Positions 17,760 to 26,487 of a stretch of DNA of 64,000 nt are shown here, one piece after another. This DNA is from an uncultured Lachnospiraceae bacterium. GTDB lineage: Bacteria > Bacillota > Clostridia > Lachnospirales > Lachnospiraceae. The DNA is taken from contig CAJUFN010000001.1 of the NCBI GenBank assembly GCA_910585545.1, positions 310,001 through 374,000 of the forward strand, in the 5' to 3' direction. Every line of letters starts with the position of its first letter. Position 1 is the first letter of the stretch. The translations under genes and the position numbers were made by a program. Under the pieces are notes generated by a model, which did not search any database, was not told the origin of the DNA, and saw only the letters and a program-made list of their open reading frames with translations.

Positions 17760-18701
17760 CTAATCTAACTGCAATGCAATCTGCGCCGACAGATTATTGA
17801 TAATATCATGTTTTCTGCCTGTCATTGTAACGCCTGCTGCCTTTTTATGACCGCCGCCTCCAAAGTATTTGGCCACCTTACTCACATCAACAAGATTTGA
17901 GGAACGAAGGCTTACTTTAAATTTGTAGTGATCTATTTCATACATAAAAATTGCAACCTCCACGCCCTTCGTATTGCGCATCTGACTTACAATTCCCTCC
18001 ATATCATTCGGCGTGATCCCAAAAAACTTCATCTGCTTTCTTGTAACAGCCGCAACCATTGCTCTTTCGTCCATAAACCGTACGCTTTCTAACAGCTTAC
18101 ATCCTAAAATCTGCTGTTGCGCATATGTTTTCTCATAATACGTTTTTTGGATAATTTCAGGTGCGTTGATGCCGCAGCGCATCAAATCCGCCGCTGCCTC
18201 CATCGTCTCCGGTGCCGTACAGGAATACTGGAATACCCCTGTATCATGCACGATTCCGGTATACAGACTTTCTGCAACCGCCTTGGATATCTTCTCTTTT
18301 TCAATTAATTCATAAACCAGTTCTGATGTAGAACTTGCCTCCGGCTTTATGTAATTCTCCATTGCAAAACTTTCGTTGCTGATGTGATGATCCACACAGA
18401 ATGTCTTCCTTGCCTTTTCAAATAACACTTTGGAAAAACCAAGTCTGTCTGCGTCCCCACAGTCCAGTGCAATGAATAAATCATATGTTTTTTCTTTCGC
18501 CTCGTGCAAAATCTCTTTGGTAGCTTCAATAAACTTAAACACTTCTGGAAAACTCTCCAGATACAAATCCACACTGATATCTTCGTACATCTCCTTGATA
18601 TACTGATATAATCCCGTACAGGATCCAATGCAGTCGCCATCTGGTCTTATATGACCTCCGATGGCAACTGTTTTTGCCTGTGAAAGCAGTTTTTGCAACA
18701 T
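17760..18701 (-). CDS. nrnA: DHH-family oligoribonuclease / pAp phosphatase NrnA
   Basis: Degrades nanoRNAs and dephosphorylates 3'-phosphoadenosine 5'-phosphate. DHH motifs are HIRPDGDCIGS, ALDCGDADR and VDHHISN, and the C-terminal DHHA1 motif is FGGGGHKKAAG. I favour the ATG at 18701 because the GGGAAG in the rbfA tail is well spaced for it; the in-frame ATG at 18710 is too close. The rbfA-nrnA overlap region suggests coupling. Confidence 0.92.
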   Translation of the reverse strand: MLQKLLSQAKTVAIGGHIRPDGDCIGSCTGLYQYIKEMYEDISVDLYLESFPEVFKFIEATKEILHEAKEKTYDLFIALDCGDADRLGFSKVLFEKARKTFCVDHHISNESFAMENYIKPEASSTSELVYELIEKEKISKAVAESLYTGIVHDTGVFQYSCTAPETMEAAADLMRCGINAPEIIQKTYYEKTYAQQQILGCKLLESVRFMDERAMVAAVTRKQMKFFGITPNDMEGIVSQMRNTKGVEVAIFMYEIDHYKFKVSLRSSNLVDVSKVAKYFGGGGHKKAAGVTMTGRKHDIINNLSAQIALQLD

Positions 18702-18702
18702 A

Positions 18703-19074
18703 CTAATCATCTTCCCTTTTTAAATCTCTCGTTACATCATCAATCTTCTTCGACATGGCAACACCATATTCGATAGACTGATCAAGCACAAATTTTATTT
18801 CCGGCGTATTACGCATATTCAATCTATGTGCCAGTTCTCTTCGGATAAATCCTTCTGCACTCACAAGACCTTTTATGGTATCCTGCTGCATCTTTTCATT
18901 CCCAAACACACTGACATATGCCTTACAGGTCTTAAGATCCGGTGCAACCTCTACTGCTACGATTGATGTCATCGGTGCAATCCTGGGATCTTTGATACCA
19001 TCCCGAAGGATATTGCACAGCTCTCTTTGCACCTCACCATTGACTCTTGTATTTTTGATACTGTTTTTTCTCAA
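18703..19074 (-). CDS. rbfA: 30S ribosome-binding factor A
   Basis: A KH-like factor for late 30S maturation and 16S rRNA 5' processing. The family phrases NGEVQRELCNILRDGIKDPRI (split: NGEVQREL and DGIKDPRI) and APDLKTCKAYVSV are present. The start codon is TTG (19074) with AAGGAG 10 nt upstream; there is no ATG giving the conserved N-terminus. It follows infB by 14 nt. Confidence 0.94.
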   Translation of the reverse strand: MRKNSIKNTRVNGEVQRELCNILRDGIKDPRIAPMTSIVAVEVAPDLKTCKAYVSVFGNEKMQQDTIKGLVSAEGFIRRELAHRLNMRNTPEIKFVLDQSIEYGVAMSKKIDDVTRDLKREDD

Positions 19075-19088
19075 ATTCCAATCTCTCC

Positions 19089-21845
19089 TTATCGCGGTAT
19101 TTCAACCATCTTATATGACTCTACCTGATCTCCTTCTTTTACATCATTAAAGCGCTCAAATACAAATCCGCATTCATATCCTGCTCTTACTTCCTTCACG
19201 TCATCCTTAAAACGTTTTAAAGAAGCAAGCTTGCCGTCAAAGATCACAACACCATCACGTACGATTCGGCAAGAACAGTCACGTTCCACAATACCGTCAA
19301 GCACATAGGAACCTGCAATTGTTCCAACTCCAGACGCTTTGAATGTCTGACGTACTTCTGCATGGCCAAGCACTTTTTCTTCAAATACCGGATCAAGCAT
19401 ACCCTTCATTGCTGCCTGCACATCTTCAATCGCATTGTAGATGACACGGTATAATCTCATATCTACCCCTTCGCGCTCTGCCGTCTCTTTTGCCGTTGCG
19501 TCAGGACGTACATTAAATCCAATGATAATTGCATTGGATGCAGATGCCAATGTAACATCTGATTCGTTAATCGCACCTACTCCGCCGTGAATGATCTTGA
19601 TCACGACTTCCTCATTAGAAAGTTTTATCAGACTTTGTTTTACAGCCTCTACAGAACCTTGCACGTCTGCTTTTACAACGATTCCAAGTTCCTTAACATT
19701 ACCAGCCTGAATCTGATTGAACAGATCATCAAGCGACATCTTGGATTTTGTCTCTTCCAACATCTTCACACGACCCTGAGAAATAAATGTTTCCGCAAAA
19801 CTTCTTGCTTCTTTATCATTTCCGCAGCCGACAAATACTTCTCCTGCATTCGGAACGTCATTGAGACCCAGGATTTCAACCGGTACAGATGGTCCTGCTT
19901 CTTTGACACGTCTTCCCTTATCATCCATCATCGCTCTTACCTTACCGTAACTTGAACCTGCTGCGATTGCATCGCCAATGCGAAGCGTACCCTTTTGTAC
20001 AAGCACCGTTGCAACCGGTCCTTTTCCCTTATCAAGCTCAGCTTCGATTACAAGCCCTCGTGCGCGTCTGTTTGGATTCGCCTTTAATTCCAGCATCTCT
20101 GCAGTAAGAAGAAGCATTTCCATAAGCTCCGGAATTCCTTCTCCTGTATGTGCGGATACCGGTACAAAGATAGTGCTTCCGCCCCAGTCTTCCGAGATAA
20201 GTTCATATTCTGTCAGTTCCTGTTTTACACGCTCTACATTCGCACTCGGTTTATCAATCTTATTCACTGCAACAACGATTTCAATTCCTGCCGCTTTCGC
20301 ATGATTGATCGCCTCCACTGTCTGAGGCATAACACCGTCGTCCGCTGCAACAACTAAAATGGCGATGTCTGTAGAATTTGCACCACGCATACGCATCGCT
20401 GTAAACGCCTCATGTCCTGGTGTATCGAGAAATGTAATCTTTTCTCCATTTACACTTACGACAGACGCACCAATATGCTGCGTGATACCTCCTGCCTCTT
20501 TATCTGTAATATTCGTATGACGAATCGCATCCAAAAGAGAAGTTTTACCATGGTCTACGTGTCCCATAACACAGACTACCGGCGGACGTTTCTTCATTTT
20601 CTTCTCGTCCTCTTCATCCTCTTTTAACAGTTCTTCGATAACGTCTACCACTTCTTCCTTCTCGCAAAGTACTTCGAATTCCATCGCGATTTCTTCTGCA
20701 GTCTCAAAATCCACTTCCTGATTTATCGTTACGATTTTACCCTGCATAAATAATTTCTTCACAATGGCAGACGGTTGAAGTTTCATTTTCTCAGCAAGCT
20801 CCTGAATGGTGATGGATTCACCGATCGTGATCATTTTCACCTGTTCTTCCTGCTTTTCTACCTTCGGCTGCGGCTTCTGCGGAGCTGGTGCGGCTTTCGG
20901 CTTTTTACCTGCCTTTGGCATCTTTTCTTCACGATCATCATCACGATAATCTTTTTTCTTATTATTGTAAGTATCTTTCCCTTTTTGTCTGGTTGCCTTT
21001 TGTTCTACTACAGCTGGTGCAGGAATAGACGGCATATCTGCGCGTCCTTCTTTTCTTGCGTCTCTGCGGTTATTTCCGCCTTGGAAACGATTTCCATTCC
21101 TTGCGCCCTCTCTGTCCTTCTGGAAGTTCTTTTCTCTTGCACCGTCACGGTTCTGAAAGCCTCCCTGACGTGTACCTCTGTCTCCATCTCTTCTCGGACC
21201 GCGTGATTCTGTACGGGAACCATTTCTGTTATCATTCCTGTTATCGTTCCTGTTTTCAGTTCTGTTCTCGTTTCTATTATCGTTTCTGTTTTCTACTCGG
21301 TTTTCGTTTCTGCCATTTGCTCTGCTGTCTGTTCGGTTTTCATTCCTGCCGTTTGCTCTGTTGTCCGTACGATTTTCTGTTCTTCTTTCTGTTCTCTGCT
21401 CAGGTCTTTGACCTTCTCTTTTTGTATCTTTTGCTCCGTCACGGTTCTGATATCCACCTGTACGCTGTACATCCTTGCCTTCCGGACGCATCTGACCTGC
21501 GCCTGTGCGCGTAGTTCCCATACCTCTTTGTCTTCCCTCATTATTATTGCCGCCGGATGCATTATTATTCGGACGATTCATACCTTTGCGCCCCATGCTC
21601 CTGCCGCCGTCTCTTGTATTTTGAGGACGGAAAACCATCGCAATGTTCTTTTTCTTTGGAGCCTCTTCCTTTTTTTCCTCTTCCGGATTCGATGAAAATG
21701 CTTTCTTCACCATCATGACCTGCTCCTCTTCCAAAGAACTCATATGGCTCTTTACATCTACATTCTCTTTCTTTAGGAAATCAAGAACTTCTTTATTTGT
21801 TTTATCTAATTCTTTTGCTAATTCATGTACTCGTAATTTTGTCAT
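19089..21845 (-). CDS. infB: Translation initiation factor IF-2
   Basis: The GTPase that places initiator tRNA on the ribosome. The order is an IF2_N domain (residues 1-50), a very polar low-complexity region (about 75-325), a second IF2_N domain (about 340-392), the G domain with GHVDHGKT (428-435), DTPGHEAF and NKID, and domains II-IV to residue 918. Residues 151-215 are an Asn/Arg/Glu repeat with units such as NRNENR and NRNDNR. Part of the nusA-infB operon. Confidence 0.97.
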   Translation of the reverse strand: MTKLRVHELAKELDKTNKEVLDFLKKENVDVKSHMSSLEEEQVMMVKKAFSSNPEEEKKEEAPKKKNIAMVFRPQNTRDGGRSMGRKGMNRPNNNASGGNNNEGRQRGMGTTRTGAGQMRPEGKDVQRTGGYQNRDGAKDTKREGQRPEQRTERRTENRTDNRANGRNENRTDSRANGRNENRVENRNDNRNENRTENRNDNRNDNRNGSRTESRGPRRDGDRGTRQGGFQNRDGAREKNFQKDREGARNGNRFQGGNNRRDARKEGRADMPSIPAPAVVEQKATRQKGKDTYNNKKKDYRDDDREEKMPKAGKKPKAAPAPQKPQPKVEKQEEQVKMITIGESITIQELAEKMKLQPSAIVKKLFMQGKIVTINQEVDFETAEEIAMEFEVLCEKEEVVDVIEELLKEDEEDEKKMKKRPPVVCVMGHVDHGKTSLLDAIRHTNITDKEAGGITQHIGASVVSVNGEKITFLDTPGHEAFTAMRMRGANSTDIAILVVAADDGVMPQTVEAINHAKAAGIEIVVAVNKIDKPSANVERVKQELTEYELISEDWGGSTIFVPVSAHTGEGIPELMEMLLLTAEMLELKANPNRRARGLVIEAELDKGKGPVATVLVQKGTLRIGDAIAAGSSYGKVRAMMDDKGRRVKEAGPSVPVEILGLNDVPNAGEVFVGCGNDKEARSFAETFISQGRVKMLEETKSKMSLDDLFNQIQAGNVKELGIVVKADVQGSVEAVKQSLIKLSNEEVVIKIIHGGVGAINESDVTLASASNAIIIGFNVRPDATAKETAEREGVDMRLYRVIYNAIEDVQAAMKGMLDPVFEEKVLGHAEVRQTFKASGVGTIAGSYVLDGIVERDCSCRIVRDGVVIFDGKLASLKRFKDDVKEVRAGYECGFVFERFNDVKEGDQVESYKMVEIPR

Positions 21846-21861
21846 CTACTCTCTGCCTCCT

Positions 21862-22185
21862 CTATGCATTCGTATCTGCTTTCGTTTCTAAATGCTTTCT
21901 TATACTTTTTGCAAATCCCTCGTCAAGCACTGCCAAAGACGCGCGAAACTCTTTTCCCATTGCATGCCCTAACAAGTCTTTATCTCCATAAAAATATATC
22001 GGCACTTCATAAAATTCACACATATTGCGAAATTTCTTTTTTGTATTTTCCGATGCGTCCAAAGCCAGCATTACAAGAAAAGCTTTGCCGCATTTCACTT
22101 CCTTTTCCGTTGCAAATTCTCCGCTTACAACTCTTCCGGCTTTTGTCGCAAGACCAATAAGAGACAGTACTTTATCATTTTTCAA
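21862..22185 (-). CDS. L7Ae/YlxQ-type RNA-binding protein
   Basis: A 107-aa ribosomal L7Ae/L30e/S12e/Gadd45 fold protein (YlxQ in Bacillus), which binds kink-turn RNA. Visible features are LSLIGLATKAGRVVSGE and the C-terminal GKEFRASLAVLDEGFA. No ATG gives the proper N-terminus, so a TTG at 22185 is the likely start, overlapping the ylxR end by 11 nt with AAGGAG upstream. Its place between ylxR and infB is conserved. The cellular role is unclear. Confidence 0.88.
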   Translation of the reverse strand: MKNDKVLSLIGLATKAGRVVSGEFATEKEVKCGKAFLVMLALDASENTKKKFRNMCEFYEVPIYFYGDKDLLGHAMGKEFRASLAVLDEGFAKSIRKHLETKADTNA

Positions 22186-22462
22186 TCTGCTCCATCTCCT
22201 TTTCCAGTGTCTCATACACTTCTTTCGGTATTGTCTGCTTGAATGAACGTTCCAGTCCTTTACTCTTTACAGCCTTCTTAAGACATTCCTGTGAACCACA
22301 TATATATGCACCACGCCCGTTTTTCTTTCCGGTTCCGTCTAATACAAATTCTTCCTCTTCCGTCCGCACAATACGAATCAACTCTTTTTTATTCTTCATC
22401 TCACCGCATCCAACACAGCGGCGCATCGGGACTTTTTTACTCTTCTGCGTCATCATATTCAT
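22175..22462 (-). CDS. ylxR: YlxR-family RNA-binding protein
   Basis: A 95-aa YlxR (DUF448) protein with the signature RRCVGCGEMKNKKELIRI and GRGAYIC. Related YlxR proteins bind RNA and have been linked to RNase P and to transcription control. It overlaps the nusA 3' end by 26 nt. The ATGs at 22456 and 22453 are alternative starts. Confidence 0.92.
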   Translation of the reverse strand: MNMMTQKSKKVPMRRCVGCGEMKNKKELIRIVRTEEEEFVLDGTGKKNGRGAYICGSQECLKKAVKSKGLERSFKQTIPKEVYETLEKEMEQIEK

Positions 22463-23540
22463 CCATTTCTAACATATCCATATAATTCTCCGGAAGCTCG
22501 CCTGATTCAATTGCCTGTGTCTCACTCTTAATATCGATCTTATATCCGGTCAATCTCGCCGCAAGTCTTGCATTCTGACCTTCTTTACCGATCGCAAGCG
22601 ATAACTGATAATCCGGAACGATTACACTTGCCGTCTTCTCATCTGGATCTGCCATAACAGAAATTACTTTTGCCGGAGATAATGAATTTTCAATTAAAAT
22701 CGCCGGGTTATCGCTCCAGTTGATAATATCGATCTTTTCCCCACGCAATTCATTCACGATTGCATTTACTCTAACGCCGTTCATACCTACGCAGGCGCCA
22801 ACCGGATCTACATCCGGGTCGTTAGACCAAACTGCAATCTTCGTACGGGAACCTGCTTCTCTGGAAATGCTCTTGATTTCTACGATTCCATCTCTTACCT
22901 CTGTCACCTCAGATTCAAACAGACGTTTTACAAGTTCCGGGTGGGTACGGGAAACTAATATCTTCGGTCCTTTTGTCGTATTCTTAACCTCTACCACATA
23001 GAGCTTGATACGTTCTGTAGGTTTGAACACCTCTCCCCTTGCCTGCTCATTTTCTGTCAGCATAGCATCTGCTTTTCCAAGATTGATACTTACGTTTTTC
23101 CCAACATAACGCTGCACGATACCGGTTACAATATCTTTTTCTTTCTCAAAATACTGATCGTATACTACTTTTCTTTCTTCCTCACGGATTTTTTGCAAAA
23201 TTAAGTTCTTTGCATTCTGCGTCGCGATTCTTCCGAAAGATTTTGACTCTACCGGAATCTGTACAATATCTCCAAGCTCATACTTGGAATCCATCATCTT
23301 TGCATTTCCAACGCTGATTTCCGTAAGCTCATCTTCTACTTCTTCCACGACTGTTTTTTCCTGGATCAAAGAATAGTCACAAGTTTCTCTGTCCATAATC
23401 ACTTTTATATTATCCGCTCTTCCAAAATGGTTTTTACACGCGTTGATCAGTGAGTTCTCGATCGCATCTAAAAGCGTCTCCTTACTGATGTCTTTTTCTT
23501 CCTCAAGAATCGTCAGCGCCTGTAATAATTCTGTGTTCAT
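22437..23540 (-). CDS. nusA: Transcription termination/antitermination protein NusA
   Basis: An RNA polymerase-binding factor for pausing, termination and antitermination. The N-terminal polymerase-binding domain (residues 1-130), S1 domain (135-200) and two KH domains (GACVGMNGVRVNAIV and LAIGKEGQNARLAARL) are present. The 367 aa lack the C-terminal acidic repeats of enteric NusA, as is usual for Firmicutes. Confidence 0.97.
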   Translation of the reverse strand: MNTELLQALTILEEEKDISKETLLDAIENSLINACKNHFGRADNIKVIMDRETCDYSLIQEKTVVEEVEDELTEISVGNAKMMDSKYELGDIVQIPVESKSFGRIATQNAKNLILQKIREEERKVVYDQYFEKEKDIVTGIVQRYVGKNVSINLGKADAMLTENEQARGEVFKPTERIKLYVVEVKNTTKGPKILVSRTHPELVKRLFESEVTEVRDGIVEIKSISREAGSRTKIAVWSNDPDVDPVGACVGMNGVRVNAIVNELRGEKIDIINWSDNPAILIENSLSPAKVISVMADPDEKTASVIVPDYQLSLAIGKEGQNARLAARLTGYKIDIKSETQAIESGELPENYMDMLEMDEYDDAEE

Positions 23541-23569
23541 TTTTCTTCTTCCTCCTAAAATAATTGTTT

Positions 23570-24037
23570 TTAAAAATCAAATGCGAGACGGCAAAGTGCA
23601 ATATCACTCTTTTCAAACGTCATCTTCTCACCGTCTTCATATTCAATGGTTACACTTGTTTTATCATAATCTGTCAATATTCCGACAAATTCTTTTTGTC
23701 TGTCGATCGCCCGGTAAGTACGGATTTCGATTTCTTCGCCAAGACTTCTTTGAAAATCCTTTTCTTTCTTAAGCGGTCTCCCAAGCCCCGGTGAACTTAC
23801 CTCCAGGATATAACTGTCTTCGATGTAGTCCTTCTCATCCAAAAGATCAGACAGTTCTCTGCTGACTACTTCACAATCATCTACTGCAATTCCTCCCGGC
23901 TTATCAATATAAGCTCTTAAATACCAGTTTGCTCCTTCTTTTACATACTCCACATCCACCAGCTCAAACCCATGCTTTTCTACAACAGGCATAAGCAATG
24001 CTTCTGTTTTCTGCTCATATATCTCTTTCTTTGCCAA
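23570..24037 (-). CDS. rimP: Ribosome maturation factor RimP
   Basis: A 155-aa 30S maturation factor. Family features are FELVDVEYVKEG, LRAYIDKPGGI and VSSPGLGRPL. The start is TTG at 24037 with GGAGG 8 nt upstream; an upstream in-frame GTG (24124) would put the leader hairpin inside the coding region. It is first in the rimP-nusA-infB operon with its own promoter. Confidence 0.94.
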   Translation of the reverse strand: MAKKEIYEQKTEALLMPVVEKHGFELVDVEYVKEGANWYLRAYIDKPGGIAVDDCEVVSRELSDLLDEKDYIEDSYILEVSSPGLGRPLKKEKDFQRSLGEEIEIRTYRAIDRQKEFVGILTDYDKTSVTIEYEDGEKMTFEKSDIALCRLAFDF

Positions 24038-24061
24038 ACCAAAAACCTCCTTATCGTGCAA

Positions 24062-24089
24062 AGAAGAGTGAACTTTCGTCCACTCTTCT
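24062..24089 (-). promoter_or_regulatory. GAAA-capped 12-bp hairpin in the rimP leader
   Basis: On the minus strand AGAAGAGTGGAC pairs with GTTCACTCTTCT (one G-U pair) around a GAAA tetraloop, 24 nt before the TTG start. No U-tract follows. A role in mRNA stability or in autoregulation of the nusA operon is an inference. Confidence 0.7.
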
Positions 24090-24114
24090 GTCAGGTCATT
24101 ATGCATCTTAGGGA

Positions 24115-24143
24115 ATTGTAGCACTTATTTCTAACAAATGCAA
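24115..24143 (-). promoter_or_regulatory. Promoter of the rimP-nusA-infB operon
   Basis: TTGCAT, a 17-nt spacer and TACAAT with an extended -10 (TGCTACAAT) on the minus strand, just upstream of the leader hairpin. Confidence 0.65.
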
Positions 24144-24198
24144 GGGTCAATTTCCACTTTCTTCTATAATATCTCCTATATCTTCTATAATAATACCT

Positions 24199-26439
24199 TT
24201 ATCCTCTTGTCTTTGTCCCTGTTCCGTCTCTCCTTGCCTGCTTCAACCGATTCAAAGACACTTCCTTTTCTTTATAAGTAACTTTCGTTTCTGTTCCTTC
24301 TTCAAACAGATATATATGCTCCAATTCATCCTGTTTTTGAAGCTTCATGCCGCGCACGCCGACTGCTCCCTTTTTCTTCTCGGGCACTTCTTCTGCCGGG
24401 AATCGCAAGAAATATCCCCCCATCGTCTGCAATACTACCTGATGTCTTTCATGTATCGGTAATACTGATATGATCGCATCATCTTCCTGCAGCTTTGTCG
24501 ATACGATCGTTCGCTTTGCAGCTAAAAATTCACTGCCATCCACCTTCTTGATCATGCCAAACTTCGTGGCAAAAATAAATTTGCCAACCTTAAGTTGTTC
24601 CTCATCGCACATATAGACGACTTCTTCCGTACTGCTGTCGTAATTGCTTACGTTATCGATTGGCTGTCCTTTTTCCCTGAACTTTCCGTATGGCAGATCA
24701 AGTACTTTCATCCGGTGCATCTTACCGTCTTTGGTAAAGATACATATCTTTCCGGTATTCAGACATGGAATAATATATTTACTCTCTTTATCTGCTGCCT
24801 CTTTATTCCTTTCATAGACCACGGTGTCAACCGTTTTCGCATACCCAAAACGATCCATCAAAAATACGACTTGCTGTTCTTCGATTTTCTTTTCTTCATA
24901 AACAGCTTCCTCTGCATTCTCTATCACCGTCCGGCGCTTTCTTGCATATTCCTTCTTGTAACCATCTAATTCTGCAATGATCACACCTGCCATAGAATCA
25001 TAATTGTTCAAAATATCCTCGTATTTCGCAATATTTGCAAGCGTTGTTTCATATTCTTTTTGTAAGGCTTCTATTTCGAGTCCGATAAGTTTGTACAAGC
25101 GCATCTCCAGAATAGCTGTTGCCTGCCGTTCCGTAAAACGAAGCATCGATGCCATCTTCTGGGAAATCTTTGTCTTGAATTTGATTCCTTCTGTGATCCC
25201 ATCCGTCAGACATGCTTTCGCTTCCTTGATGGATTTGCTTCCTCTTAAAATCTCTATGATCAAATCGATCACATCACAGGCTTTGATAAGCCCTTCTTGA
25301 ATCTCTTTCTTGTCCAACTCTTTCGCCAGCAGATTTTTATATTTCCTCGTCGCCAGTTCAAACTGAAAATCCACATGATGCTCAATAATCTTTTTTAATC
25401 CCAATGTTTCAGGACGTCCCTTTGCAACCGCAAGCATATTAACGCCAAAGGTATCTTCCAGTTTCGTCTTCTTGTAGAGCATATTCTTCAAGTTCTCGAT
25501 ATCTGCATCTTTTTTCAGCTCGAGTACAATACGGATTCCTTCTTTGGAAGACTGGTTGGAAATATCCACGATGTCATTTGTCTTCTTTGTTTCGATCAGG
25601 TTTGCAACATCATTTAAGAATTTGCCAATACCGGAACCGATCATCGTATATGGAATCTCCGATATAACGAGTCGTTTCTTACCGCCTTTTACTTCCTCAA
25701 CGTCTACTTTCCCGCGAACTTTGATCTTCCCGGAACCACTCTCATAGATTGCAAGCAGATCATCTTTATTGACTACGATTCCGCCAGTCGGAAAATCCGG
25801 TCCTTTGATGTATTTCATCAGTTGCTTTGTCGTAATCTCGCTATTTTTCATATATGCCTTAACCGCATCAATGACTTCGCCAAGATTATGCGTCGGAATG
25901 CTCGTTGCCATACCGACTGCAATTCCTTCCGCACCGTTAACGAGCAGATTCGGAATACGCACCGGAAGTATCGCCGGTTCTTTTTCCGTTTCATCAAAAT
26001 TTGGCACAAAATCAATTACATCCTTGTCCAAGTCCGCAAGATATGCTTCCTGCGTAACCTTTGCAAGACGCGCTTCAGTATAACGCATAGCCGCCGCCCC
26101 GTCTCCTTCGATGGAACCAAAATTCCCATGTCCGTCAACGAGCGTCATCCCTTTCTTGAATTCCTGTGCCATCACAACTAAGGCTTCATAGATAGAGCTG
26201 TCTCCATGCGGATGGTATTTACCCATCGTATCGCCGACGATACGGGCACACTTACGATATGGTTTGTCATAGCGGATTCCCAACTGATGCATATCGTACA
26301 AGGTTCTTCTTTGCACTGGCTTTAATCCATCTCTGACATCCGGAAGCGCACGTGCAATGATTACGCTCATGGCATAATCAATATATGATTTTTTCATGAC
26401 ATCCGAATATTCTGTCCGGATAATCTGTGGTTCCTGCAC
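24199..26439 (-). CDS. parC: Type IIA topoisomerase subunit A (ParC-like)
   Basis: The DNA-cleaving subunit of a type IIA topoisomerase. The winged-helix cleavage region with RDGLKPVQRR and the catalytic Tyr in AAAMRYTEARL (Tyr120) are present, then the coiled-coil gate and a beta-pinwheel C-terminal domain. I see no QRRGGKG-type GyrA box in that domain, which favours topoisomerase IV activity over gyrase. The start is GTG (26439) with AGGAGG. It is paired with parE just upstream. The gyrA alternative is not excluded. Confidence 0.85.
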   Translation of the reverse strand: MQEPQIIRTEYSDVMKKSYIDYAMSVIIARALPDVRDGLKPVQRRTLYDMHQLGIRYDKPYRKCARIVGDTMGKYHPHGDSSIYEALVVMAQEFKKGMTLVDGHGNFGSIEGDGAAAMRYTEARLAKVTQEAYLADLDKDVIDFVPNFDETEKEPAILPVRIPNLLVNGAEGIAVGMATSIPTHNLGEVIDAVKAYMKNSEITTKQLMKYIKGPDFPTGGIVVNKDDLLAIYESGSGKIKVRGKVDVEEVKGGKKRLVISEIPYTMIGSGIGKFLNDVANLIETKKTNDIVDISNQSSKEGIRIVLELKKDADIENLKNMLYKKTKLEDTFGVNMLAVAKGRPETLGLKKIIEHHVDFQFELATRKYKNLLAKELDKKEIQEGLIKACDVIDLIIEILRGSKSIKEAKACLTDGITEGIKFKTKISQKMASMLRFTERQATAILEMRLYKLIGLEIEALQKEYETTLANIAKYEDILNNYDSMAGVIIAELDGYKKEYARKRRTVIENAEEAVYEEKKIEEQQVVFLMDRFGYAKTVDTVVYERNKEAADKESKYIIPCLNTGKICIFTKDGKMHRMKVLDLPYGKFREKGQPIDNVSNYDSSTEEVVYMCDEEQLKVGKFIFATKFGMIKKVDGSEFLAAKRTIVSTKLQEDDAIISVLPIHERHQVVLQTMGGYFLRFPAEEVPEKKKGAVGVRGMKLQKQDELEHIYLFEEGTETKVTYKEKEVSLNRLKQARRDGTGTKTRG

Positions 26440-26487
26440 TTTCTTTTCCTCCTAAGATTACTTTACGATCATTATTTATATCTGCTT

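Noticed and set aside
21056..21514. Plus-strand ORFs rich in Cys, Phe and Leu
   Set aside because: They mirror the low-complexity region of infB and have no independent support.
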